A stretch of DNA of 64,000 nucleotides, taken from positions 121,813-185,812 of the forward strand of contig DAIQOI010000005.1 in NCBI GenBank assembly GCA_036787955.1, read 5' to 3'. The notes under the pieces were generated by a model. The model was not told the DNA's origin. It saw only the letters and a list, made by a program, of their open reading frames with translations, and ran no database searches. Every line of letters begins with the position of its first letter. Position 1 is the stretch's first letter. The stretch is from UBA2336 sp036787955 (GTDB taxonomy: Bacteria > Bacteroidota > Bacteroidia > Cytophagales > Cyclobacteriaceae). A program made the translations under genes and the position numbers. This document shows, piece by piece, positions 41,601 through 52,496 of this stretch.

Positions 41601-41624
41601 GAGAAAGTAGCGGAAAAACATTTC

Positions 41625-42956
<1,332 letters not shown>

Positions 42957-43047
42957 GTTCAGTAAAGTTTAATATAACAAAGAGGCCTAAATTAGGAAAT
43001 TTCCCCATCTGGATGTACTTTAAACATGGTGCAAACGTTCGACCAGC

Positions 43048-43599
43048 ATGATAAAAACAGGAATTTTTCTAATCGGTGTTGTGCTATCGACCGCTGTTAT
43101 TGATTTTCAACCAGCCAGCTGCCTGACGGCCGATGAGCGCAAACTTTATGAGTTAATCAACGACTACCGCAAATCCAAGCGGCTGCCGGTTATTCCTTTA
43201 TCGCCAAATCTTACGCGCGTGGCACAGCTCCATGCCCGTGACCTTTCGGAAAATAACCCTGCCACCGGCCCATGCAACCTGCACAGCTGGTCGGACAAAG
43301 GCAACTGGAAGCCTTGTTGCTACACCAGCGACCACAAGCAAGCAGAATGCATGTGGAATAAACCGCGGGAGTTATCGCGTTACAAAGGCAACGGTTATGA
43401 GATTGCCTATTTTCATTCGGCCGGGGTAAAAGCTGAAGATGCCCTGGAAGGCTGGAAGAAAAGCCCGGGCCACCACAGCGTGATAATGAGCCGCGGTAAG
43501 TGGGAGCGCGCCACCTGGAAAGCCATGGGCGTTGGCATCCATGGTTCGTACTGTGTTGTATGGTTTGGATTGGAAAAGGATGATGAAAAATGCAAATGA
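43048..43599 (+). CDS. Secreted cysteine-rich CAP-domain protein
   Basis: The 183-residue protein has a signal segment (FLIGVVLSTAVIDF) and a CAP (SCP/PR1) domain. Helix LTADERKLYELINDYR leads to LTRVAQLHARDLSEN, then NLHSWSDKGNW, a cavity Glu in NGYEIAYFH and SPGHHSVIM. The CAP His and Glu residues are present. Six to seven cysteines in the mature part (GPCN, PCC, AECM, SYC, EKCK) suggest disulphides, so the protein is exported. Bacterial CAP proteins have no general assigned activity. Converges with the PyrR-like gene, 19 nt apart. Confidence 0.82.
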   Translation: MIKTGIFLIGVVLSTAVIDFQPASCLTADERKLYELINDYRKSKRLPVIPLSPNLTRVAQLHARDLSENNPATGPCNLHSWSDKGNWKPCCYTSDHKQAECMWNKPRELSRYKGNGYEIAYFHSAGVKAEDALEGWKKSPGHHSVIMSRGKWERATWKAMGVGIHGSYCVVWFGLEKDDEKCK

Positions 43600-43618
43600 A
43601 TTTCCCGGCTGATTAAGA

Positions 43619-44122
43619 TCAAATCAGGTAAACAGCCGGTTCTTTTCCCAGTACTACCTGTACATGGTCGTTGATGGTAGTAGCTAACTCCAGGCCGGAG
43701 TAACGTGGATATACCGGAAAGGAAGTATGGCTGCGGTTAACTAATACCGCTATCTCCAGTTTTTTTATTTCCGTTTCCAGAAAGGGCTTCATGGCATAAG
43801 CCAGCGTACGACCCGTGTTGAGGACGTCATCTACCAGTACGGTGCTTTTCTTTTTTACTTTACGTATATCGCAATCCAGTTTTACTCCGTGGTGCTGTGG
43901 TTCCGACTTATCGAGCATTACTTTTACCACCAGCACCTGAATGGATGCAATTGTTTCCAGCTCTTTGGCAATCAGTTTAGCCAGGGTATAGCCCTGTCCG
44001 TCAATACCGGCAATAACTACAGACTTTTCCTTAAAATTCTCTTCAAAAATCTGATAGGCAATCCTTCGGATCTTTTGTTTTACCTGGCCGGCATCGAGGA
44101 TGCGTGTCTTTTCGGCTGTCAT
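43619..44122 (-). CDS. PyrR-like phosphoribosyltransferase family protein
   Basis: The 167-residue type I phosphoribosyltransferase fold has the PRPP loop VLVDDVLNTGRT (about 96-107) and IAGIDGQGYTLAKLIAKEL near residue 40. The layout resembles PyrR (uracil phosphoribosyltransferase/pyrimidine regulator). No pyr genes or attenuator lie nearby, so the regulatory role is unproven. It starts 3 nt after the Lrp-type gene and is its likely operon partner. Confidence 0.82.
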   Translation of the reverse strand: MTAEKTRILDAGQVKQKIRRIAYQIFEENFKEKSVVIAGIDGQGYTLAKLIAKELETIASIQVLVVKVMLDKSEPQHHGVKLDCDIRKVKKKSTVLVDDVLNTGRTLAYAMKPFLETEIKKLEIAVLVNRSHTSFPVYPRYSGLELATTINDHVQVVLGKEPAVYLI

Positions 44123-44125
44123 ACA

Positions 44126-44599
44126 TCAGTCCGGGATAGGAAGCACTTTACTTTCCTTAAAGGTCGACAAAATAACCATGGTCTGCAGGCTGTCCACTAC
44201 TTCAATGTTGGAAACTTTTTCCAGAATAAGTTGCTGATAAGAGGCGATATCAGCACTTACGATTTTTAAAATAAAATCGCCTGCTCCGGTGATGTGATGG
44301 CACTCTATTACTTCATCTATGTTTTCAATGGCTTTCACAAATTTTTCAATGTTCTCCTTATTATGTCCTTTCAACGAACACATGACAAATGTGCTCACAC
44401 CCAGACCAACAGCAGCTGGATTGATGGAAGCATGATAACTGCGTATAACGTGGTTATCTTCCAGTTTTTTTACGCGCTCCAATGTGGGTGCAGGCGACAG
44501 GCCGATTTCCTTGGCCAGCTGGGCATTGGTAATATTGGAATTTTGCTGAAGCAAGGTCAGTATTTTTCGGTCGGTGGCATCCAATTTAATTTTTTTCAT
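44126..44599 (-). CDS. Lrp/AsnC family transcriptional regulator
   Basis: The 157-residue protein has an N-terminal winged helix (DATDRKILTLLQQN, then NAQLAKEIGLSPAPTLERVKKL) and a C-terminal RAM domain (VMCSLKGHNKENIEKFVKAI, GAGDFILKIVSAD). RAM domains bind amino acids and form octamers. It stands first in a two-gene unit with the PyrR-like gene. Its targets are unknown. Confidence 0.93.
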   Translation of the reverse strand: MKKIKLDATDRKILTLLQQNSNITNAQLAKEIGLSPAPTLERVKKLEDNHVIRSYHASINPAAVGLGVSTFVMCSLKGHNKENIEKFVKAIENIDEVIECHHITGAGDFILKIVSADIASYQQLILEKVSNIEVVDSLQTMVILSTFKESKVLPIPD

Positions 44600-44668
44600 G
44601 GAGTTGGGTTGGTTTCTAAAACGGGCTTAAAAATAATGAAAATGCGGAGACCTGTTCAGTGAAACTGC

Positions 44669-47600
44669 TTATTGAATTACCTGTATCCGGAATGAAAACG
44701 ACTGTCCGCCCACCTGTACACGTACCAGATAAAGGCCCTCCTGCAGCCTGGAAGTATTGAGCAAAATGGAGTTATAGCCCTGCACAGATAATACCGTTTC
44801 GGATAACACCTCCTGCCCGCTCAGGGTGTACAGCCGGATCATAGCGTTCCCTTCCGATGCTGCTACCCAGGAAACAGTAAGTTGCTCTTGTCGGCTAACC
44901 GGATTGGGAAACGGCTGGACAACACGCCATGTGTTTTCGAGGCCGGCACAATAACGATTATCGGCTGGTGTTCCATCGTCTAATACAACGGTAGCACACA
45001 GATAGGACGCAGCGTTCAAAACCGGCAACTGGATGGACGAAACGTGACGGTAAGAGGCGTTGGGTGCAAGGGTTACCGGCAGCACCTCACGAACCACCGA
45101 CATCCCCGACAGATCGTAATCCACAACCGGATTGGCAACAGGAATGTTGCTGCGATTCAGCAGCGTAACAGCCGGGGTTATACCTCCCGTGCCGCTCAGC
45201 AGCTCCAGCAATGAAAGGCGTACATCGAGTACCGGCACCACAACATGAATGGTGCGCACGGCTCTGGACTGGCAGGCCAACGCATTAAAAGCCGTCAACT
45301 CGGCTGTAAAAGTACCCAGCTCGGTGTACGTAAATTGAGGAGATACCGCTGTTGATGTAGTGCCGGCATTATCGCCAAAGCTCCAAAGATAGGACGTAGC
45401 AGCGGTAGAGGTGTTGGTGAAATGCACCGTAAGCGGCACGCCCCCTGCATCAGCCGAAACAGTAAACGATGCAACGGGGGCAGCGCTGATGGTAACAGTC
45501 TTCGTTCGCGAGTATGAACACCCGGTTTGTGTGATAACAGTAAGACTTACCGAGGGGTTTCCGGTAGTGGCAAATGTAGCCGTGGCAGGGTTACCCGATG
45601 CGGAACCGGCCGTACCGAAGTTCCAGTTAAAGGTGGTAATCGGGTCGGCTGCATCGTTTGTCAGGCTGGTAAATATAGTTTGCTGATTGGTACATGTGCG
45701 CTCGGCCATGAAATCGGGTACCAGTACATTGGGTACGGTAATGTTCAGGGTTTTGGTTCCCACGCAACCATTGGTTGCGGTAACGGTAAGTGCTACGCTT
45801 TTTATTCCCGATGTGTTGAATGTGTGGGTGGGGTTTGGCGCGGTATAAAAAGAACTTTCGATTTGCCAGAGTCTTGACTGAATGCTGCCGGGTGTTACAT
45901 CGTTAAACTGCACCGGTACGGAACGACAGGGAGGCGAATGGGTAAATGCCGGCACCGGTGATGGCAGTATCTGTACATCTTTGGTAATTGTGGATGCACA
46001 CCCAAAGTTGGTTGTTGCTGTAAGCGAAACCCGGTAAGTTGACGCATTCGCATAGGTATGTTGCGGGTTTCTTAGAGTTGAACTTGCCCCTGCATCGTCA
46101 AAGTCCCAGAGCCACGATGCCAGGTTGCTGTCGGTTGGGTTGGGTGTGAGGTCGGTAAACTGCGTGGGGGAGCCGCTGCAGGAAAAGGGCGGCAGGGCTA
46201 CGGAAAAATCGGTTTGGGGCCTGGAATAAATGGTAAGAGGCCGGGCTACAGTGTTGGCGCAGCCAGCTGCATTGGTGGCGGTAAGCCGAACATGAAACAG
46301 GCCAGGCGAAGTAAAGACATGAACAGGGTTTTCTTCACTTGATGTAAAACCATCATCAAAATCCCAGAGAAATGCCGTGACACTGCCCGATGTGGTGTTG
46401 GTAAAGTTTACCGGATCCTGTTGGCAATGTCCTGCCGAAGTAAAGTCCACCACCGGGCCTTCGGCCAGTGTTGTAATGTTTTTAATGACCTCACTTGAAC
46501 ATCCGGGAATGGCCGCAATAAGTTTGATCTCTTGAGGTGATGTGCTGGTAAATGTAAATTCCAGATGCTGGTTTTCGGAAACATTGACCGAGTTAACCTG
46601 CCAGCTCCATGATATAGTACTACCCGCATCAAAAACAGAGGTATTATTAAACAGATATGCCTGATTGGTGCAATAAGGTGACGCGGAGGGAAGCTGAAAA
46701 TCGGCTACCGGAGGATTGAACACGTTAATATTTGTGCGGGTCCTGTTGGTGCAACCGTTATCAGCCATAACCTCCAGGTTAACAGTGTAAGATCCGGCTG
46801 AAGAATAAATATGTGATGGATTTGGAAGGGCAGAAGAACCGGTATCGCCAAATTGCCAGTTATAGGAAATCAGGTTGCCGGAATTGTTCAGGTTCATAAA
46901 ATGAATCTGGTGGTTGGCACACTCGTTTTGATGCGAAATTTCTATATCCGGTGCTGCTGCAGAACTGACTGTTACAGTAGTTACAGACAATTTGGTATTA
47001 CCGGCCGGATCAATTACTTCCAGCCCAATTCGTTGAGAACCGGATGAGCTGTAGTAAACAGCCGGTGGATTCTGTCCCGTGTAAACGGGCAGGCTTGCCG
47101 TACACGATGTCGGAAGGCGATACCTGAGTAAACGCCTGTTGGTTAAGTCAATAGAGAAACCCGTCCAGTCGGAACCGGATTTTATCCATTCGCAGGCAAA
47201 ATTTTCTGATGTTCCGAAGCTGCCAAGATTCACTCCGGTTCCTGTTTTATCAATAATGCTGCTTCCAAAGCTTAGCCTGTACAAAGGCCCCACTGCCGAC
47301 TGGATATAGGCAAAGTACTCTCCTCCGTCTGCAAGCAATTTTACTGATGCAGGAAAATTATAGGCCGTAAAAAAAGTGATCTCTCCTGTAACCGGCGGTT
47401 GCAACAATCCGTTGTTGAAATCCAGCCAGAAAACCTTGTTATTGCCAAACGACAGTGCCAGGCCAAACCACCGGTCACATTCCTTTATCAAGGCTATGCC
47501 ACGCAGCGTGGCTGAACCAGCAACATTGAAAGAAGTGGCTGCAGGTGTGTACTGAATGGACAATCCAAAATCAAGTCTGGTTATTTTCGATTCACCTCCG

Positions 47601-48211
47601 TTGGTTACAAATGCAGTGAGCTGGTTGTTTTCATTTATCAGAACAATGCCGTTGGGTGTGCTTAGTTCACCGAATGAGCCCAGGTTCTGCGCTACAGGTG
47701 TTGAGGTAATATCTGAGCCAAATGAATAGCGTATAATATTGTTTCCTCCTGAATTTGCCACCAGTGCATACCAACTTCCTGCTTCATAGTACATCTGAAA
47801 ATCAAAGGCACTGTTCAATAGCCCTCCAGGATTGCCCAAATCGACTACAGCAGGCGTATTGAGAAGGTTGTTTCCGAAATCAAATCGGATTAATCTGTAA
47901 GGACTATTCGACTGTTCGATGGTGAAGCCGTACCAGTTTCCCAGATGATTTACTATTCGAATCGATCGGGTGCGGAAAAGCAATGAATTACTAACAGCTA
48001 TTTCGGCAACCGGATTAAGGGCATGGTCGCCCGAGCAAAAATCCCAACTATAAAGATGATCGGGAAGGGCATTATGCGAAACATATAAATTTTCCTCTCT
48101 GCAGGCTGAGGTGTTGACTGCAAAGGACGCATCAGGACATTGCGCCAGCACCGCAATATTGCACATAAATAAGAGCCATGAAAGAATCCTGAACATGGTT
48201 TTTTTAATCAA
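44669..48211 (-). CDS. Large PKD-repeat surface protein with type IX secretion sorting domain
   Basis: The 1180-residue product has a signal peptide (ILSWLLFMCNIAVLAQ). Five to six propeller-like repeats follow at about 75-375 (each with R/W-L-D/S-F-G and TP...LG blocks, for example RFDFGNNLLNTPAVVDLG). Seven PKD-type beta domains follow at about 410-1010, with WxF core motifs such as FLWDFDDGFTSSEENPVH. The end is a conserved CTD (PFPNPVSRQEQLTVSW, IRLYTLSGQEV, LQEGLYLVRV) typical of type IX cargo. The stop-proximal domain should be removed or anchored to surface polysaccharide. Its start overlaps the upstream glycosyltransferase by 4 nt, so it is made with the polysaccharide operon. Confidence 0.92.
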   Translation of the reverse strand: MIKKTMFRILSWLLFMCNIAVLAQCPDASFAVNTSACREENLYVSHNALPDHLYSWDFCSGDHALNPVAEIAVSNSLLFRTRSIRIVNHLGNWYGFTIEQSNSPYRLIRFDFGNNLLNTPAVVDLGNPGGLLNSAFDFQMYYEAGSWYALVANSGGNNIIRYSFGSDITSTPVAQNLGSFGELSTPNGIVLINENNQLTAFVTNGGESKITRLDFGLSIQYTPAATSFNVAGSATLRGIALIKECDRWFGLALSFGNNKVFWLDFNNGLLQPPVTGEITFFTAYNFPASVKLLADGGEYFAYIQSAVGPLYRLSFGSSIIDKTGTGVNLGSFGTSENFACEWIKSGSDWTGFSIDLTNRRLLRYRLPTSCTASLPVYTGQNPPAVYYSSSGSQRIGLEVIDPAGNTKLSVTTVTVSSAAAPDIEISHQNECANHQIHFMNLNNSGNLISYNWQFGDTGSSALPNPSHIYSSAGSYTVNLEVMADNGCTNRTRTNINVFNPPVADFQLPSASPYCTNQAYLFNNTSVFDAGSTISWSWQVNSVNVSENQHLEFTFTSTSPQEIKLIAAIPGCSSEVIKNITTLAEGPVVDFTSAGHCQQDPVNFTNTTSGSVTAFLWDFDDGFTSSEENPVHVFTSPGLFHVRLTATNAAGCANTVARPLTIYSRPQTDFSVALPPFSCSGSPTQFTDLTPNPTDSNLASWLWDFDDAGASSTLRNPQHTYANASTYRVSLTATTNFGCASTITKDVQILPSPVPAFTHSPPCRSVPVQFNDVTPGSIQSRLWQIESSFYTAPNPTHTFNTSGIKSVALTVTATNGCVGTKTLNITVPNVLVPDFMAERTCTNQQTIFTSLTNDAADPITTFNWNFGTAGSASGNPATATFATTGNPSVSLTVITQTGCSYSRTKTVTISAAPVASFTVSADAGGVPLTVHFTNTSTAATSYLWSFGDNAGTTSTAVSPQFTYTELGTFTAELTAFNALACQSRAVRTIHVVVPVLDVRLSLLELLSGTGGITPAVTLLNRSNIPVANPVVDYDLSGMSVVREVLPVTLAPNASYRHVSSIQLPVLNAASYLCATVVLDDGTPADNRYCAGLENTWRVVQPFPNPVSRQEQLTVSWVAASEGNAMIRLYTLSGQEVLSETVLSVQGYNSILLNTSRLQEGLYLVRVQVGGQSFSFRIQVIQ

Positions 48212-49371
48212 ATTTTTCCGCCAATTGTAACCTCTGATTTAACCGGATGGCCAAGTAAGCTGCTGTAAATATTGCGCATCTTCTGAATGGATTGTTCCGG
48301 CTCAAATTTTTTCATTACATACTTCTGCCCTTCGGCAGCCAACTGAAGCCTTAACTCCTCATGGGTGGCAAGTTGAACAATGGCCTCGGCCATGGCATCC
48401 GTATTGCCGACAGGTACCAGCAAACCTGTTTTGCCGTGTATCACCATCTCACCGGGGCCACCGCATTCGGTAGCGATCACAGGCCTACCACAAGTCATAG
48501 CCTCAAGGCAGGTTCGGGAAAAGGATTCTGATTCAGAAAAGTTCAGAAATATGTCGCACGCTTTTATAAGTTGTTGTGCATCCTCAACGAATTCATGAAG
48601 ATGAATATATCCTTCTGCACCATTCGACCGAACCATTTCTTCAAGATATTTTTTGAATTTCAAATTTTTATCAGAGTCGAACACACCTCCTGCCATAATC
48701 ATTTTCAGGTTTTTGATTTTTTCATGCGCTTTTAATACAGCCCGAATCGCAAATTCGTGTCCCTTTCCCTTCGTGTAATTGGCAAGGTAGAGCAATGTTA
48801 TATGGCCAGACCTCTTCGGTTTGTCGTCCGGCTGGTTATAATCCGCGGCCCGAATAAACCCATAAATCAACTGGCTATTGAGATTATATCTGTTTTTCAA
48901 AGTACTTTGAACGGCCTCCGATACGGCTATCACTTCATCGGCAAATTTTTTGACAAAGAAGACGTAAAGCGAATAAAGATTTCTGATATAACTGTCAGGC
49001 AACAAGCGCACATGGTATATCAGGTGTAAATCAGGATTTAAAAATTTCAGTACAACCCCGCAAAGGTTATATACATCATTAACATGAACCACCGATATCC
49101 GGTGTTTGCGAATATACCTCAGCAACCTAAAAGAATTTACTATCAGCACCGGGAGATAGAAAATAGATCTGAAGCTTTTGGACAATTCAAGGTAGGGTAA
49201 AGGGTATACCCGGATGCCATCCTTATTGAGCTTACCAATTAACAAAGAGTCGGAAGGGATTGAGAAATGAAATTCAAAATCATGGATAGCCGAAGAAAGT
49301 AAATAAATTGATGTGAATGCACCGGTCGGAAACCTGGAGTTATCGATAATTAAAATCTTTGGTTTTTGCAT
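48208..49371 (-). CDS. Glycosyltransferase family 4
   Basis: The 387-residue GT-B enzyme has the N-lobe start KILIIDNSRFPTGAF, a central VIAVSEAVQSTLKNRY and the donor-site motif SESESFSRTCLEAMTCGRPV (about 270-290). It adds a sugar to the growing polysaccharide; donor and acceptor are unknown. The stop overlaps the PKD gene start, and the start lies 10 nt after the previous glycosyltransferase stop. Confidence 0.88.
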   Translation of the reverse strand: MQKPKILIIDNSRFPTGAFTSIYLLSSAIHDFEFHFSIPSDSLLIGKLNKDGIRVYPLPYLELSKSFRSIFYLPVLIVNSFRLLRYIRKHRISVVHVNDVYNLCGVVLKFLNPDLHLIYHVRLLPDSYIRNLYSLYVFFVKKFADEVIAVSEAVQSTLKNRYNLNSQLIYGFIRAADYNQPDDKPKRSGHITLLYLANYTKGKGHEFAIRAVLKAHEKIKNLKMIMAGGVFDSDKNLKFKKYLEEMVRSNGAEGYIHLHEFVEDAQQLIKACDIFLNFSESESFSRTCLEAMTCGRPVIATECGGPGEMVIHGKTGLLVPVGNTDAMAEAIVQLATHEELRLQLAAEGQKYVMKKFEPEQSIQKMRNIYSSLLGHPVKSEVTIGGKI

Positions 49372-49381
49372 GAACTGGAAA

Positions 49382-50617
49382 TTAAATGTTTCTTACACAG
49401 CACTTTTCGATAACCGTAATCCAACAATCAGCAACCTTTTCGGGCGCAAAATCTTTGCATCGCTCAATTGCCCGCATTGAATAGTATTCGCGTAAATCTT
49501 TTTCAGCTAAAAGCCGGATAAGTGCTTTCTTCCAGGCATGGTGGGCATAAGGATTTTGCCAGGGCCGAACCAGCACTCCATAATCGGTCCAGTTAACCAG
49601 TTCATCTGTTAACACGCCTCCCTGAGAAAGCACCTCGCGTGGAGCATAGGGACAATCGGAAGCTACAACCGGCAAACCACAGGCCAGTGCTTCGAGCAAT
49701 GCGTTACTCATTCCTTCATGCATAGAAGGCAACGCATAAACCGAAGCACGTGCCAGATAACAAAAGGGATTAGGCTGATAACCAAGGAAGAAAATACGCA
49801 TATTGTCAGCTGGCTGTTCATGTAACGCTTCGTGCCACACAGGAATGCTCAATTTTTCAGCATGACGGATCAAATCCATGCGGTCAGGGCCATCGCCCAA
49901 AATGAAGTAACGAAAACTAATTCCTTCATGCAGCAGCTGCCCCAACACGGTAATAAGTTCTCTGTATCCTTTTTCTGCCGCCAGTCGCCCATGACTCATA
50001 ATTATATTTTCACGGTTTAGCGCGAAGAATTCATGCCACTTTCCCGGCAGTTTTTCTGATTTTGCCTGCTGAATATTTTTCGTGAGGATGGCATTATAAA
50101 CTGTGAAAGAGGGTCGCTTTAACCGGTAACGGGTTATGAGTTCTGATTTAATACCATTACTTACAACTGTTATCGCATCAGCCTGATTAAAGACCCAGGG
50201 CAGTAAAAGTCGGTGCCGAAGGTAACCGGTTATTCCTGAAATATTCTGATCGTAATACTTCGACCCGCGTACACTTATAATGATTGATTCATTTACCCGC
50301 GAAAGAACATTTACATAATCTGCTCCTTCCAGAAAACTTATAGACAAATCAACATTGTATTGTTGTTTAATCTTCCGGACTTTTTTTATTCGTCTTAAAA
50401 AATTTAAAATTTTCAGCAATCTGTTATCTGCCGAAGATACATCCAGGCTTATAAGCTTCTCATTAAATTCATAAGGCCCCATGTTATGGGTGTTGAAGAC
50501 AACGTTTATAACATGGTATTTTTTTGCCAGCTCATTGCTCAACCAGGCAAAAGCCTGTTGTGCCCCGCCATAATCGAGGTTAGGAATTAACATTAAAACA
50601 TTCTTCACGCTGCTCAT
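49382..50617 (-). CDS. Glycosyltransferase family 4
   Basis: The 411-residue protein has LMLIPNLDYGGAQQAFAWL at the start, a VVSNGIKSELITRYRL segment and the GT4 donor motif SMHEGMSNALLEALACGLPV (about 310-330). It overlaps the asnB stop by 4 nt. The GGAQ start is common in capsule and O-antigen glycosyltransferases. The donor is unknown. Confidence 0.9.
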   Translation of the reverse strand: MSSVKNVLMLIPNLDYGGAQQAFAWLSNELAKKYHVINVVFNTHNMGPYEFNEKLISLDVSSADNRLLKILNFLRRIKKVRKIKQQYNVDLSISFLEGADYVNVLSRVNESIIISVRGSKYYDQNISGITGYLRHRLLLPWVFNQADAITVVSNGIKSELITRYRLKRPSFTVYNAILTKNIQQAKSEKLPGKWHEFFALNRENIIMSHGRLAAEKGYRELITVLGQLLHEGISFRYFILGDGPDRMDLIRHAEKLSIPVWHEALHEQPADNMRIFFLGYQPNPFCYLARASVYALPSMHEGMSNALLEALACGLPVVASDCPYAPREVLSQGGVLTDELVNWTDYGVLVRPWQNPYAHHAWKKALIRLLAEKDLREYYSMRAIERCKDFAPEKVADCWITVIEKCCVRNI

Positions 50618-52494
50618 TGCCGAAACCGACTCTCATGCCACATCATTAATCCCAATAACTTCCAAAGCACTACCATATTAAGTTCACGATGAATTTTTTT
50701 GCTGTGATTGTAGATGGCTAGTTGCTGTTTAACCCAATCGTAATTGATTTGAGGCCATGCCCTGGTAAACGATGACCTTTCAAGATAAATATTAAACAAT
50801 TTATCAAGGTCTTTTTTAAACCAATTGAAAAGTGGTATACTGAAACCCATTTTGGGCCGCTCGAGATAAGCAGGTGGTATATAACGTGCAAGAACCTTGC
50901 GCAGCAAATATTTGGTTTGTCCGTTTCGGATTTTATAATGAAGTGGCAACCGCAAACAAAACTGCACCAATTTGTGATCCAGAAAGGGTTCGCGGTTTTC
51001 AATACTGTGATGCATGGTAGCCCTGTCAACCTTAACAAGGAAATCATCCGGAATAAGATATTTGATATCCCATAGCATGAATAATTCTATGGGATGAAGA
51101 TTTTTAGATATGGCCAGTCCATGTATTATCGGATGATTTTCCTGCGGTTTGATGCCGGTAATATACCTGTCTGTTCTTCGGCGATCGAACGTAGTTATGC
51201 TGGTCAAGTAATAAGCAAGCCAGTCTTTTTGTTCAAGCAAGTTCGACAACTTCAGCAACTTGTTACCTGCTGCCGGAATAGATAATGTATTGTTTACCAA
51301 ATGAAGAAACCCTCCAGCCCATTTTCGCAAGGCATGCGGCATACCAAGTATGAGCCTTCCGTTTTTATAATATTGCTGATAGGACGGGTAACCACCAAAC
51401 AATTCATCCCCGCCTTCCGATGAAAGAACTACTTTCATGCCATGACTGGCGGCCAGTTCGCTAACAAGTGAAGTTGGTATCCCTGAGCTGTCGTAAAACG
51501 GTTCATCGTAAATTTTATAAAATTGATCAAAGCGGTTTTGTGCCTCATGAATGGTGAGTATTTTTTCTGTATGACGGGTATTAAAATATCCGGCTATGGT
51601 TCGGGCATAAGGTGTTTCATCGAAGGCAGGATCATCAAAACCTATGGTGAAGGTATTTATTTGGCCGAAGTGTTTGGACAATAGTGCAACCAGTGCAGTA
51701 CTATCCACACCCCCGCTGAAAAAGATGCCAACCGGCACATCTGAAATCATCCGGTACCGGAAGGATGAAATGAGCAATTCTTCAAGCTGATCGGCCAGAT
51801 TCTCTTCAGCATCGTCTGCAATCGGATCACCCGCATAGTCTTCAGGCCTCCAGTAGGCATGAAGCGCAAGCTTGTTGTTTTTGTAATGGAGATAATGACC
51901 CGGCGGAAGTTTATAAACATCCGCGTAAATAGAGTTTTGGCCGATGGTATAGCCAAAACTCAGATAATCAATAAGCCCTGCAGTGCTGATTTCCCTGCTT
52001 TTAAGCAAGGGCTCCAAAGCTTTCAGCTCACTGGCAAACAGCAAAGCTCCCTGTTGCCTAACGTAATACAGCGGTTTTACACCCAGCCTATCTCTGAAAA
52101 TATAAAGTTCCTCCGTTTCGCAGTTGTACACAGCAAATACAAACATCCCTGTAAGGCAATGAACCACTTCCACACCATAGCAGTCAAAACCTTTGATAAG
52201 AACTTCGGTGTCAGAATTCGTAGTAAAGTCGTAACCTTTTGATTCAAGTTTTTTTCGCAGTTCGGCAAAATTATATATCTCTCCATTGTAAACCATCACC
52301 CACTGTCTGAACCGAAATGGCTGGTTGGCCAGGTCCGACAAATCAATTATTGAGAGACGGTTGTGAACAAGCCCTGTTTGCTTATCATGATAAACACCCT
52401 GTACATCAGGGCCGCGATGAAACAGCTTCTTTTGTAAAATTTCCAGCTGACTACTATACGAGTTGCTGCCGGTAAATCCTGCGATACCGCACAT
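50614..52494 (-). CDS. asnB: Asparagine synthase (glutamine-hydrolysing) family amidotransferase
   Basis: The 626-residue protein has an N-terminal class II glutaminase with nucleophilic Cys2 (MCGIAGF), GPDVQGVY, NGEIYNFAELR and DRLGVKPLYY. The synthetase half has the PPi loop FSGGVDSTALVALL, SEGGDELFGGYPSY and the C-terminal HHSIENREPFLDHKLV. In polysaccharide clusters such enzymes often amidate uronic acids or modify amino sugars rather than make free asparagine, and the position here favours that. The start lies 2 nt after wecB. Confidence 0.9.
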   Translation of the reverse strand: MCGIAGFTGSNSYSSQLEILQKKLFHRGPDVQGVYHDKQTGLVHNRLSIIDLSDLANQPFRFRQWVMVYNGEIYNFAELRKKLESKGYDFTTNSDTEVLIKGFDCYGVEVVHCLTGMFVFAVYNCETEELYIFRDRLGVKPLYYVRQQGALLFASELKALEPLLKSREISTAGLIDYLSFGYTIGQNSIYADVYKLPPGHYLHYKNNKLALHAYWRPEDYAGDPIADDAEENLADQLEELLISSFRYRMISDVPVGIFFSGGVDSTALVALLSKHFGQINTFTIGFDDPAFDETPYARTIAGYFNTRHTEKILTIHEAQNRFDQFYKIYDEPFYDSSGIPTSLVSELAASHGMKVVLSSEGGDELFGGYPSYQQYYKNGRLILGMPHALRKWAGGFLHLVNNTLSIPAAGNKLLKLSNLLEQKDWLAYYLTSITTFDRRRTDRYITGIKPQENHPIIHGLAISKNLHPIELFMLWDIKYLIPDDFLVKVDRATMHHSIENREPFLDHKLVQFCLRLPLHYKIRNGQTKYLLRKVLARYIPPAYLERPKMGFSIPLFNWFKKDLDKLFNIYLERSSFTRAWPQINYDWVKQQLAIYNHSKKIHRELNMVVLWKLLGLMMWHESRFRQ

Positions 52495-52496
52495 AT

